Source: Gemmatimonadota bacterium
GTDB lineage: Bacteria; Gemmatimonadota; Gemmatimonadetes; Longimicrobiales; Gaopeijiaceae
Assembly: GCA_009838975.1 (NCBI GenBank)
Contig: VXQO01000048.1
Coordinates: 1 to 64,000 of the forward strand
DNA: 64,000 nucleotides
Direction of reading: 5' to 3'
Within the stretch, counting starts at the first letter, position 1. Each line of letters starts with the position of its first letter. The notes beneath the pieces were generated by a model, which saw nothing but the letters and a program-made list of their open reading frames with translations, did not search any database and was not told where the DNA came from. Positions 19,277 to 27,603 of this stretch are shown piece after piece. The translations under genes were made by a program, and so were the position numbers.

Positions 19277-20068
19277 ATGTTCCGGCGAGGCGGCAACCAG
19301 GAGTGGTTCGACGAGCGCGACATGCGGAGCCTGGATCGGGATCTGCGTCAGATTGTCATCGAGGAGAGATGTTCCTACGGACCCGAACTACGCGCCCAAC
19401 TCATCGAGGAGCACGCCCGGCTCGAGGGCGGCCGCCGCTCGCGTTCGTGGTCGGCGTCGGCTGTCGGGATCGCGGCGATGCTCATGCTGGTTCTGGCCGG
19501 GTCGCTTGCCTTTCCCGGGACCAGAGATGCGGTCCTCGGGGTGTTCCAGTCTCCTGTCGTAGTCGAGACGGCGCGATCGGTGATCGTTCGGCCGCGAGGC
19601 CGGGGTCTCGTCGAGTCTGCTCCGCCTGTCACCGCACCGATCAGCGAGACGCCGAACCCGGCGACGGGATCTGTGAGCGCGGAACCGACGGAGAACCCGT
19701 TGCCCTCGCCCTTGCTGCCGGGCACCGTGCCCGAGTTGCTGGATCGGAACGAGGCGCGGATGATCGTAGCGCAGGAGTACCCGGCTCTCCTTCAGCAGAA
19801 GGGCATCGGGGGAAGAGTGCGCATTCTCATGTGGGTCGGTCCCCAGGGGACGACCGAGTTTCCCCAGATCGAGCACACGTCGGGATTGCGCGAACTGGAC
19901 CTGGCGGCGCTCAGAGCCACCCAGGCGCTGCGTTTCGTGCCGGCTACGCGCCTGGGCGAGGCCGTGGGTACGTGGGTGTCGTTCTCGATCCGGTTCCAGC
20001 CCGGTGGTACGGATCTCGTGCAGCCCGATCCTGAATACGCGACGTTCCACATTCCGCTGAGCAATTAG
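19277..20068 (+). CDS. Membrane-anchored protein with TonB-like C-terminal domain, next to ECF sigma
   Basis: A 263-residue protein with a charged N-terminal segment of about 55 residues (probably cytoplasmic), one transmembrane helix (about 60-80, VGIAAMLMLVLAGSLAFP), a Pro/Ser/Thr/Glu-rich stretch (about 105-155), and a C-terminal TonB-like domain (about 165-245: YPALLQQKGIGGRVRILMWVGPQG, LDLAALRATQALRFVPA). This is the layout of a TonB energiser, but the gene occupies the anti-sigma position, 2 nt after the sigma stop. No zinc-finger anti-sigma motif is seen. Whether it regulates the sigma factor, energises a receptor, or both, is not shown. Confidence 0.78.
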   Translation: MFRRGGNQEWFDERDMRSLDRDLRQIVIEERCSYGPELRAQLIEEHARLEGGRRSRSWSASAVGIAAMLMLVLAGSLAFPGTRDAVLGVFQSPVVVETARSVIVRPRGRGLVESAPPVTAPISETPNPATGSVSAEPTENPLPSPLLPGTVPELLDRNEARMIVAQEYPALLQQKGIGGRVRILMWVGPQGTTEFPQIEHTSGLRELDLAALRATQALRFVPATRLGEAVGTWVSFSIRFQPGGTDLVQPDPEYATFHIPLSN

Positions 20069-20140
20069 CGACGCGACGGTGACTCGTCGCCGGGCGCCGT
20101 TCCGCTCGGCTGCCTGCCTCCTGCTCCGGAGACTCTTCTC

Positions 20141-21352
20141 TTGAAGAAGACCCTGCACGACCTGCCCCGGGACGCGTTTTTCGGCGCGACCTTCGCGGTG
20201 AGGGTGGACTTCAATACTCCGCTCGTCCGGGGCCGGATCGCCGATGCCACGCGGATCGAGCGGTGCGTGCCGACCATCAGGCACCTGACAACGGCCGGAG
20301 CGAAGGTCGTTCTGCTTTCCCATCTGGGTCGCCCGGAGGGGCGGGCCCGTGCAGGGCTCAGCCTTGAGCCCGCCGCAGGTTGCCTTGAAGGAATGCTGGA
20401 GGGGTCGGTGCGCTTCTGTCCGCACGCCGAGGGCCTGCAGGTTTCCGAATCCCTTCGGGCAATGGAACCGGGATCCGTCCTCCTCCTGGAAAACACTCGT
20501 TTCCTGGCCGGGGAGACCGCCAACGACCCCCGGTTGGCTGCGGATTGGGCGATTTGGGCAGACCACTACGTGCTGGACGCTTTCGGTACGGCACACCGCG
20601 CGCACGCATCGACCGACGGGCTGCCGCGCGCGGTCAGAACCAGGGGCGGAGCGGCGGTCGCGGGTTTCCTGGTGGCGCGCGAGCTGGGGGTTATTGACGG
20701 TGCGCTCGAGAAACCCCGCCGCCCTTTCGTCGCCGTCGTCGGAGGTGCGAAGATCTCGGACAAGATCGACGTGATCGAGGCGCTTCTGCCGCGGGTCGAC
20801 GCGCTGCTGGTAGGAGGAGCCATGGCCAACACGTTCTTTCGCGCAATGGGAATGGAGACGGGGGCATCGCTGGTGGAACCCGCGAAGTGCGCCGTCGCGG
20901 CCCGGCTGCTGGAGGTGGCCGGCCCCGGAATGGTGCTTCCGGTCGATTGTACGGTGGCGGGTGCTCTCGTGGACGGTGCGGAGACGCGCGCCGTTGCACG
21001 CAGCGAAGTCGCACCGGGCGAACTGATCGGGGATATCGGACCTGTGACCATCCGGCTTTTCGGTCGCCGGATCAAGGAAGCGGCTACCGTGATTTGGAAC
21101 GGACCGCTGGGTGTGTTCGAGATCGCCGGGTTCGCAGAGGGAACTCTGGGCGTCGCACGAGCCGCGGCGGCGGCGGCTGACGAGGGCGCCACCGTCATCG
21201 TGGGCGGAGGAGATTCCGCGGCGGCAGCTCACGAGGCAGGAGTCGCCACCCGCGTTACGCACATTTCAACCGGCGGCGGAGCAGCACTCGAACTCCTGGC
21301 GGGAAAGAAGCTGCCGGGAGTCGAGGCCCTTTCCAACCGCTGTTCCGCCTGA
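20141..21352 (+). CDS. pgk: Phosphoglycerate kinase
   Basis: Transfers phosphate from 1,3-bisphosphoglycerate to ADP. VRVDFNTPLVRG, the LLSHLGRPEG substrate loop, VGGAKISDKIDVIEALLP, NGPLGVFEIAGFAEGT and GGGDSAAAAHEAG...THISTGGGAALELLAGKKLPG are all in place. The TTG start at 20141 gives 403 residues. The start is supported by family length; CCGGAG about 13 nt upstream is a weak ribosome site. It belongs to the gap-pgk-tpiA-secG order common in bacteria. Confidence 0.95.
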   Translation: MKKTLHDLPRDAFFGATFAVRVDFNTPLVRGRIADATRIERCVPTIRHLTTAGAKVVLLSHLGRPEGRARAGLSLEPAAGCLEGMLEGSVRFCPHAEGLQVSESLRAMEPGSVLLLENTRFLAGETANDPRLAADWAIWADHYVLDAFGTAHRAHASTDGLPRAVRTRGGAAVAGFLVARELGVIDGALEKPRRPFVAVVGGAKISDKIDVIEALLPRVDALLVGGAMANTFFRAMGMETGASLVEPAKCAVAARLLEVAGPGMVLPVDCTVAGALVDGAETRAVARSEVAPGELIGDIGPVTIRLFGRRIKEAATVIWNGPLGVFEIAGFAEGTLGVARAAAAAADEGATVIVGGGDSAAAAHEAGVATRVTHISTGGGAALELLAGKKLPGVEALSNRCSA

Positions 21353-21378
21353 GCGCATCCGCACTGGGAGACTTGGAA

Positions 21379-22119
21379 ATGGTCAAGGTCGTTGCCGGCA
21401 ACTGGAAGATGCATCACGGACCCCTGCCGACCGCGGATTTCTTCGACCGGTTCCGGCCGGAGGTCGAGGAAGGGTCGGTGCGCATCGTCTTCTTTCCACC
21501 GGACATCTCACTGCGGTCGGCGCAGGAGCGCGCCCGGGTTCAGGCCGAATTTGGAGTCCAGAACATCCACTGGAGCCCATCCGGCGCGTTCACGGGCGAG
21601 ACCTCCGCCGAGATGGCGAGGGAAGCGGGGGCCTCCATGGTGCTCGTCGGACACTCGGAGCGGCGCCATGTGTTCGGAGAGACCGATGCGGATGTGGGCC
21701 GGAAGGTGCGCGCCGCAGCGCGTGCGGGACTCGTTCCGGTCGTCTGTGTTGGCGAGCTTCTGGAAGAGCGAAAGGCGGGGAAGCTGGATGCGGTGTTGCG
21801 TCGCCAGGTGGCGGCCTTTGCCGGATCCCTGGCCAACTGCCGCGACTACATGGTCGCCTACGAGCCGGTATGGGCAATCGGCACGGGCGAGACCGCCACT
21901 CCTGAAGACGCTTCCGCCGCCCACTCGATCGTCCGCTCCGCCCTGGGGGCACTGGGCCGATGTCCGGTGCTGTACGGCGGGAGCGTCAATCCGGCGAATG
22001 CCCGGGCGCTCCTGTCGGCGCCCGATGTCGATGGCGTACTCGTCGGCGGTGCCAGTCTGGACCCGGAGGTTTTCGCTCGAATCGTAGAGGCCGGAGGCGC
22101 TCTGGCGGGGGCGGTGTGA
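21379..22119 (+). CDS. tpiA: Triosephosphate isomerase
   Basis: Interconverts dihydroxyacetone phosphate and glyceraldehyde 3-phosphate. Catalytic residues are visible: the Lys in VAGNWKMH, the His in VLVGHSERR, and the Glu in AYEPVWAIGTGETATPEDA. LYGGSVNPANA and DGVLVGGASLDPEVF form the phosphate-binding end. The track starts at a TTG at 21373; the ATG at 21379 has GGGAG at better spacing and gives 246 residues. Confidence 0.95.
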   Translation: MVKVVAGNWKMHHGPLPTADFFDRFRPEVEEGSVRIVFFPPDISLRSAQERARVQAEFGVQNIHWSPSGAFTGETSAEMAREAGASMVLVGHSERRHVFGETDADVGRKVRAAARAGLVPVVCVGELLEERKAGKLDAVLRRQVAAFAGSLANCRDYMVAYEPVWAIGTGETATPEDASAAHSIVRSALGALGRCPVLYGGSVNPANARALLSAPDVDGVLVGGASLDPEVFARIVEAGGALAGAV

Positions 22120-22200
22120 ACCGTCAGTCGTTGACACCGGACTGCACCCGGGACAGCTTCCGGGGCCAATGGGCTTTACCCAATACGATGCAGACGTGAC

Positions 22201-22644
22201 ATGTACGGATTCTTGTTGACACTTCTTGTTCTGGATGGAGTTTTCCTCGGGGTCGTCATCCTGCTCCAGGCGGGCAAGGGCGGGGGACTCGCTGCGATGG
22301 GCGGCGGCGCCGCGGCTACGGATGTCCTTGGGGGACGCCAGGCCACGACGCTGCTCACGCGCGCGACATGGATCGCGGGTACCGTTTTCATGGTCCTGTC
22401 GCTGGTTCTGGCCATCCTTTCCTCGCGTTCGACGGCCCCTGCCTCGGTGCTGGAGGGGATCGCCAACCCGGCCACGACGGCACCGCAGCCGGTCCTTCCC
22501 GAGGCGGCGCCGGCCCTCGAGCTGCTTCCTCCCGCGGGCGAGGAAGAGCCGCCGGGAGAGGTTGTCCCCCCGGGCGAGGAAGTACCTCCGGGTCCGAGTG
22601 GAACGCCCGAGACCAACGAGCCGTCGGACGCACCGCCGGGCTGA
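22201..22644 (+). CDS. secG: Preprotein translocase subunit SecG with acidic Pro-rich tail
   Basis: Accessory membrane subunit of SecYEG. Two transmembrane helices (about 2-22 and 56-77) flank the conserved cytosolic loop LLQAGKGGGLAAMGGGAAATDVLGGRQATTLLTRAT. The C-terminus from about 80 on is unusual: Ala/Pro/Glu-rich with repeated EEPPGEVVPPGEEVPPG, making the protein 147 residues, against 75-115 in many bacteria. It lies 81 nt after tpiA, where secG is often found. A TTGACA hexamer at 22131 and TACGAT at 22184 are present but too far apart to form one promoter. Confidence 0.9.
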   Translation: MYGFLLTLLVLDGVFLGVVILLQAGKGGGLAAMGGGAAATDVLGGRQATTLLTRATWIAGTVFMVLSLVLAILSSRSTAPASVLEGIANPATTAPQPVLPEAAPALELLPPAGEEEPPGEVVPPGEEVPPGPSGTPETNEPSDAPPG

Positions 22645-22698
22645 CGGCTTCGTTGTGAGCGGCCGGCCTTGCGCGGCTTGTGCGGCGGTGCACCGGGC

Positions 22699-23667
22699 AT
22701 GAGCCGCGACGAAATCGAGGACCTTCTCTATCAGGGCTACCAGGGGCGCCGCCTGGAGGAGGGCGTCCGTCGATCCGGTTTTCTCCAGTGGCCGGAGCAC
22801 GCCGTCGGCATCGACACGAGGTCCATCGTCATCTCTCGCACGATGAAGCATGCGGTGGACGGCAGGGGAGACCTGTGTTGCCCCGGACCAATGTCACCCG
22901 GGCCCGCGCTCGCATTCGGAGCCACGCCGCTGGAGTTCCTGCGCCAACTGGCCCACCGGGGTACGAGTCCCGCGGCGGCCCGGGCGGGAGGATTGAGCTG
23001 GACCGACCTGCGAAGGGGACTGATCGGCTGGGACGGGCCGCCGGGAATGATGACGCAAGTGCTGGCCGGAGCCGCGCTGGCATTTGCGCAGCGCGGCGAA
23101 AACCGGGCAGCTCTGGTCTTCGAGAGCGAGAAGGCTCTGGATACCGGTGGCTGGCACGAAGGTTTGAATTTCGCCGCGGCCAGGCGTGTCCCGATCATCG
23201 TGGTGCTCGTCGCATCGGGTTCTGCCGGTGTCGGCCGCGTCCGCCAGATCGAGGAGGTGGCACGCGCGTACGGGATCAAGGCGGTGACCATTGACCAGGA
23301 TTCCCATGCCGGCATATTCGCGACCTTGCGCGGCGCCCGCCGGCGGGCCGCGCTCGGGGGAGGTCCGACGCTCGTCGCGCTGGAGGGCGCAACGGATGAC
23401 CGGTGGCAGTCGCACGAGGAATTCGCTTCCTGGGCGCTTACCGAGGGGCACGTCACCGAGGGGGAGCTGGAATCGATCCGGCGGGCGGCCGCTGCGGGCG
23501 TAGACCACGCGTTCGCCCGCATAGTGAAGGAACCGGGGCCCGAGCCCCACGACGCCCTGGCGGCCGTGCGGATCGGCAGCCCGCCCCTGCGGCCCTGGAC
23601 ACGCCTGAAGTCGCCACGGCCGGACGGGGTCGCCGAAGCGCCAATGGAGGGCCCAAGTGTCAACTGA
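22699..23667 (+). CDS. Degenerate 2-oxoacid dehydrogenase E1 alpha-like protein lacking the ThDP motif
   Basis: This 322-residue protein lies directly before E1 beta and aligns in order with E1 alpha subunits: GMMTQVLAGAALAFAQRGENRAALVF, WHEGLNFAAARRVPIIVVLV, RQIEEVARAYGIKAVTIDQDSHAGIFATLRGARRRA and GGPTLVALEG. The thiamine-diphosphate/Mg motif, normally GDG...N, is gone: GDGATNQG is replaced by FESEKALDTG (141-150), and the metal-binding ENN region by ASGS (about 172-175). The usual R-HGH region is also not recognisable. So the fold is kept but the cofactor site is not. ATG at 22699 was chosen over the TTG at 22669. It may be a structural pseudo-subunit. Confidence 0.75.
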   Translation: MSRDEIEDLLYQGYQGRRLEEGVRRSGFLQWPEHAVGIDTRSIVISRTMKHAVDGRGDLCCPGPMSPGPALAFGATPLEFLRQLAHRGTSPAAARAGGLSWTDLRRGLIGWDGPPGMMTQVLAGAALAFAQRGENRAALVFESEKALDTGGWHEGLNFAAARRVPIIVVLVASGSAGVGRVRQIEEVARAYGIKAVTIDQDSHAGIFATLRGARRRAALGGGPTLVALEGATDDRWQSHEEFASWALTEGHVTEGELESIRRAAAAGVDHAFARIVKEPGPEPHDALAAVRIGSPPLRPWTRLKSPRPDGVAEAPMEGPSVN

Positions 23668-24679
23668 TGCTCCGGTACACGTCACGCGAACGCGCTCGGG
23701 GAAGCCCGCTACGTTTTTGGAGGCCATTGCCGAAGCGCTGTGGGAAGAGATGGAGCGCGACGAACGGGTGTTTCTCATGGGCGAGGACATCGGGGCCTAC
23801 GGCGGTGCATTCAAGGTGACGCGCGGATTCATCGAACGCTTCGGGGCCTCGCGCGTGATCGACACGCCGATCTCCGAAGGGGGATTCACCGGGGCCGCTG
23901 CGGGCGCCGCCCACATGGGACTCAGGCCCGTTGTCGAAATGCAGTTCATGGACTTCATTTCGCCCGCGTACGACGTGCTTACCAACTACGTCGCCACATC
24001 GCTCTACCGGGGCGCCGGGCCTCTTCCGCTGGTGGTTCGGGGGCCCGTGGGAGGGGGGAACCGCGGCGGTCCCTTCCATTCACAGAATGTGGAGATGGCG
24101 TTCTTCCACACGCCGGGGTTGAAGATCGTCTATCCGTCCACCCCTGCCGACGCAAAGGGACTCCTCAAGAGCGCCATCCGGGATGACGACCCCGTGATCT
24201 TCGAGGAGCACAAGGGGCTGTACCGCGCACCCCATTGCCGCGAACTGCTCCCCCAGCAGGACCATGTGGTCCCGATCGGCAGGGCGCGGACCGCGCTGGA
24301 GGGGGAGGACCTGACGATCGTGACCTACGGCCTGATGGTCCACCGCAGCCTGGAAGCCGCTGCCGAGCTGGCCAGGGATCGGATCCGCGTCGAGGTAATC
24401 GACCTTCGGACCCTCCTGCCACTCGACGAAGAGACGATCGTGGCCTCGGTTCGGAAGACTGGCAAGCTCCTGATCGTGCACGAGGATACGCGCACCGGTG
24501 GAATCGCGGGCGAGATCGCCATGCGCGTCAACGAGCGTGCGTTCGAATGGCTCGACGGACCGATCCTTCGCGTGACGGCTATCGATTCGCCCGTTCCCTT
24601 CAGCGGCGAGCTGGAGGACTTTTTTCTCCCGTCGGTCGCCGATGTGGTGACCGCGGGACGTTATCTTTCCAGGTACTGA
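23657..24679 (+). CDS. 2-oxoacid dehydrogenase E1 component, beta subunit
   Basis: Beta subunit of an alpha2-beta2 E1 (pyruvate or branched-chain 2-oxoacid dehydrogenase). FLEAIAEALWEEMERDERVFLMGEDIG, GFTGAAAGAAHMGLRPVVEMQFMDF, the HSQN segment in RGGPFHSQNVEMAFFHTPGLKIVYPSTP, and the C-terminal transketolase domain (ALEGEDLTIVTYGLMVHRSLEAA, VEVIDLRTLLPLDEETI) are intact. The 340-residue protein starts with GTG at 23657, overlapping the alpha-like gene by 11 nt, with GGAGG 6 nt before it. Substrate specificity cannot be fixed from sequence. Confidence 0.92.
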   Translation: MSTDAPVHVTRTRSGKPATFLEAIAEALWEEMERDERVFLMGEDIGAYGGAFKVTRGFIERFGASRVIDTPISEGGFTGAAAGAAHMGLRPVVEMQFMDFISPAYDVLTNYVATSLYRGAGPLPLVVRGPVGGGNRGGPFHSQNVEMAFFHTPGLKIVYPSTPADAKGLLKSAIRDDDPVIFEEHKGLYRAPHCRELLPQQDHVVPIGRARTALEGEDLTIVTYGLMVHRSLEAAAELARDRIRVEVIDLRTLLPLDEETIVASVRKTGKLLIVHEDTRTGGIAGEIAMRVNERAFEWLDGPILRVTAIDSPVPFSGELEDFFLPSVADVVTAGRYLSRY

Positions 24680-24801
24680 AGGTGGCCGCCGAGCCGCCGG
24701 ATTGAACCAGAGCACCAGGAACCACAATGCGGTGCTCGCCGGACCCGCCGGAGGTTCTGCGGCGGGCACATCCGGCGAGGCAACAGAGAGTGAGACCCGC
24801 C

Positions 24802-26274
24802 GTGTCGCGAATCGAAGTTCCGATGCCCCAGATGGGTGAGTCCATCGCGGAGGGCACGGTTTCCAAATGGCTCAAGGCTCCTGGAGACGCCGTCGACCGC
24901 GACGAGCCGATCCTCGAGATATCGACCGACAAGGTCGACGCGGAGATCCCGTCGCCATCAGCGGGAGTCCTGGCCGAGATCCTCGTTCCCGAGGGGGAAA
25001 CGGTCGAGGTGGGCACGGTGGTGGCATACATCGAAGAGGGAGCGGGCGCCGGTGCCGCCCCAGGCGCGGACGGAAAGTCCTCGAGGTCCGGCGGCGAGCG
25101 AGCGATGGCGTCTCCCCCGCTCGATACGCCTCCCGAGCCGCCACCGTCGGCCGAGCCCGTCGCGCACCGCGCTTCTGCCGACGAGGCACCCGCGGATCCG
25201 GAGTGTACGGCCACCAGCGAGGAGCGCCTGCGCACGCGCTCCACACCTGTAGTACGACGCATCGCACAGGAAGCCGGCGTGGACATCGCCCGCGTTCCCG
25301 GAACGGGGCACCAGGGCCGCGTGACGAAACAGGACATCCTGTCTTTCATCGAGAGCGAAATGGCCGAGCGTGCCGCCGCGGCCGTGGCAGCACCGCAACC
25401 GGCCGCCCCCGCAGTCGCTCCCCCCGCTCGAGTGGCAGCCGCGGCGGCATCCGCTCCCGCCCCCGTGGCGCCTCCTGCGGCGCCGTCCCGCGTCCCCGCC
25501 ACCACCGCGCCCAGCGACCTGTGGACCCGCTTCCACAGAGAGGTGGAGCATCCGAGCTTCCCGGTGCGCGACGGCGACCGGGTCGAGACCATGGACAAGG
25601 TGCGGCGCCTCACCGCCGAGCACATGGTGCTGGCGAAGCGGATTTCGTCCCACGTCCATTCCGTGATCGAGATCGACTTTTCGGCGGTGGACCGCATCCG
25701 GCGCGAGAAAAAGGCCAGGTGGGCCGAACGTGGAGCGCGCGTGTCCTATACAGCCTTCGTGGCCTGGGCGTGTTCCCGGATTCTCAGGGACTTTCCGACC
25801 GTCAACGGTGTCATTTCCGGCAAGAACATCATCTACCGGGGGTCCGTGAACATCGGGATGGCGGTGGACCTAAACCCGGGGCTCATAGTCCCGGTCATCC
25901 ACGATGCCGACGATCTGAGTCTGGTGGGTACCGCGAGGCGGATCGTCGACCTGGCCACACGAGCCAAGTCCCGGGATCTGGCACCGAGCGAGATTCAGGG
26001 CGCGACCTTCACCATCACGAACCCGGGGGTGCTGGGGACCATGGTGGGAATGCCCATTATCCCCAAGGGGACCTCGGCCATCCTCGGGACGGGTTCGATC
26101 GACAAGCGCGTGGTAGTGATCACCGACGAGGCGACGGGACAGGACTCCATCGTCATTCGCAAACGGTCGTTCTTCTCGCTTGGGTACGACCACAGGCTGG
26201 TGGACGGCGCCGACTCGGCCCGCTTCCTGTCGCAGCTCAAGGAGTTGTTGCAGGACTTCCCCGAGGACGCCTGA
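24802..26274 (+). CDS. Dihydrolipoamide acyltransferase (E2) of 2-oxoacid dehydrogenase
   Basis: E2 core of the complex, 490 residues from GTG at 24802; the track ATG at 24727 adds 25 residues unlike the family. Domain order: lipoyl domain (about 1-80) with the lipoylated Lys44 in EISTDKVDAEIPSP; acidic linker; peripheral-subunit-binding domain (about 145-185, STPVVRRIAQEAGVDIARVPGTGHQGRVTKQDI); Ala/Pro linker (about 195-240); catalytic domain ending in SLGYDHRLVDGADSARFLSQLKELL, with the active HRLVDG at 464-469. The acyl substrate is uncertain. lipB downstream supplies the cofactor step. Confidence 0.93.
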   Translation: MSRIEVPMPQMGESIAEGTVSKWLKAPGDAVDRDEPILEISTDKVDAEIPSPSAGVLAEILVPEGETVEVGTVVAYIEEGAGAGAAPGADGKSSRSGGERAMASPPLDTPPEPPPSAEPVAHRASADEAPADPECTATSEERLRTRSTPVVRRIAQEAGVDIARVPGTGHQGRVTKQDILSFIESEMAERAAAAVAAPQPAAPAVAPPARVAAAAASAPAPVAPPAAPSRVPATTAPSDLWTRFHREVEHPSFPVRDGDRVETMDKVRRLTAEHMVLAKRISSHVHSVIEIDFSAVDRIRREKKARWAERGARVSYTAFVAWACSRILRDFPTVNGVISGKNIIYRGSVNIGMAVDLNPGLIVPVIHDADDLSLVGTARRIVDLATRAKSRDLAPSEIQGATFTITNPGVLGTMVGMPIIPKGTSAILGTGSIDKRVVVITDEATGQDSIVIRKRSFFSLGYDHRLVDGADSARFLSQLKELLQDFPEDA

Positions 26275-26295
26275 GCCGGGCAGGGGTTCACACCG

Positions 26296-26991
26296 TTGCC
26301 GGAGCCGTCCTGGGCTGAGCGCACTCTGGCGGTTCGCTACGCCGGCTGCGTCGCGTACCCGGAGGCGACGGACCTGCAGACAGATCTCGTCGAGCGGCGA
26401 AGGAGCGGGCAAATCACGGATACGCTCCTGCTCCTGGAGCACCCCCACGTCATCACCCTCGGATCGTCCGGTGACGACCGACATGTCCTGCTGACCAGAA
26501 GCGAACTCGCCGCGCGTGAAGTTGCCGTACACGAGGCTGGACGTGGGGGAGACGTGACCTACCACGGACCCGGACAGCTTGTCGGCTACCCGATCCTCGA
26601 CCTGAAGCCGGACAGGAAGGATCTCCACCTCTACCTGCGCTGCCTCGAGGAAGTCCTGCTGAGGGTTCTCGGGAGCTTTCACCTCTCCGGCAGCCGCGAC
26701 GACAGCGCAACGGGGGTCTGGGTGGGAGGTGCGAAGGTTGCCGCGATCGGCATCCGCGTGTCTTCGGGGTGGATCACCTCGCACGGTTTTGCGCTGAATG
26801 CGAACACCGATCTGACGTACTTCGACGCGATCGTGCCGTGCGGGCTGAGCGGCCGGCCGGTAACGAGCCTCAGCCGCCTGCTCGACAGGAATGTCACCGC
26901 ACAGGAGGCGGCACCGATGGTGGTCGATGCGATGAGGGGGGTGTTCGGTTACGGTTCCGTCGACGATTCCGGCGCGGCGAACTCGAAGTAG
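26296..26991 (+). CDS. lipB: Octanoyl-[ACP]:protein N-octanoyltransferase
   Basis: Transfers octanoate from acyl carrier protein to lipoyl domains, the first step of lipoate assembly. RGGDVTYHGPGQLVGYPILDL and the catalytic pair, Lys in GGAKVAAIGIRVSSGWITSHGFALN and Cys in IVPCGLSGRPVTSL, are present. The start is TTG at 26296, giving 231 residues. It follows E2 by 21 nt, sensible because E2 is its substrate. Its 3' end overlaps the convergent RNase H gene by 43 nt. Confidence 0.93.
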   Translation: MPEPSWAERTLAVRYAGCVAYPEATDLQTDLVERRRSGQITDTLLLLEHPHVITLGSSGDDRHVLLTRSELAAREVAVHEAGRGGDVTYHGPGQLVGYPILDLKPDRKDLHLYLRCLEEVLLRVLGSFHLSGSRDDSATGVWVGGAKVAAIGIRVSSGWITSHGFALNANTDLTYFDAIVPCGLSGRPVTSLSRLLDRNVTAQEAAPMVVDAMRGVFGYGSVDDSGAANSK

Positions 26992-27533
26992 TCCAGATAC
27001 CGGCCTGATTCACGCTCGCTCTCAAGCCACTCCACAAAGCCCGACGGGACCGGTACCGGGGTGTCCGAGAGTTCGCCGGCCGCCCTCTGTGCCAGGACGT
27101 TGACGTACTCGTTCCTGGGGTCTCCCGCGTGGCCCTTCACCCACTCCCAGGAGACGTCGTGGCGGGCCAGGGTACTGTCGAGTCGCCGCCACAGGTCGAC
27201 GTTCTCGATCGGGCCTCCCTTGCGCTTCCATCCCCGCTGCTTCCACCCGGGCATCCACTCCGATGCGCCCTTCACCAGGTATTGCGAATCGGATACGAAT
27301 CGTACGCGGCAGCGCTCACGCAGAACTCCGAGCGGGAGTATCGCGCTGACAAGGGCCATGCGGTTGTTGGTCGTCGAGGGGTCCGATGTCCAGACATCAC
27401 GCCGCTCCCAGACCCGGCCCGTCCAATGCTCGAGCAGCGCCGCAGCCCCTCCGGGCCGGTCACGTCCCTTGAACTGGTTTCCGAGGCACGATTCGTCCGC
27501 GTGGATGTGAACAAATGGCTGATTCCGCTCCAT
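26949..27533 (-). CDS. rnhA: Ribonuclease HI-like protein with altered active-site residues
   Basis: A 194-residue protein collinear with bacterial RNase HI, including the W-rich basic protrusion (EWMPGWKQRGWKRKGGPIENVDLWRRLD) and the VSWEWVKGHAGDPRNE motif. Two of the four metal-binding acidic residues are changed. E. coli D10 and D70 are kept (D13 in HADESCLGN, D82 in FVSDSQYLV). E48 is Ala60 in TTNNRMALV, and D134 is Asn145 in NEYVNVLAQRAA. An extra acidic residue, E14, sits beside D13 where most enzymes have Gly. It may still be an active subfamily; activity is not demonstrable here. It overlaps lipB's end and is divergent from carA. Confidence 0.85.
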   Translation of the reverse strand: MERNQPFVHIHADESCLGNQFKGRDRPGGAAALLEHWTGRVWERRDVWTSDPSTTNNRMALVSAILPLGVLRERCRVRFVSDSQYLVKGASEWMPGWKQRGWKRKGGPIENVDLWRRLDSTLARHDVSWEWVKGHAGDPRNEYVNVLAQRAAGELSDTPVPVPSGFVEWLESERESGRYLDYFEFAAPESSTEP

Positions 27534-27591
27534 CTTCTCCTCGTCCCGACCGCGAATCGGTTGCTGGCTTCCCCGGAAGATACCGACTCCT

Positions 27592-27597
27592 TACATT
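27592..27597 (+). promoter_or_regulatory. Possible -10 element for carA (leaderless)
   Basis: TACATT ends 6 nt before the carA ATG at 27604. No Shine-Dalgarno is seen before that ATG. A -10 here would put the transcription start at the start codon. No convincing -35 is present 17 bp upstream (TTCCCC). The 70-bp gap is also the divergent region of the RNase H gene. Confidence 0.35.
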
Positions 27598-27603
27598 CCC
27601 CGG

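Noticed and set aside
19303-20034. 243-codon plus ORF over the TonB-like gene
   Set aside because: It is an alternative frame of the gene at 19277, which has a clear helix and TonB C-terminal domain.
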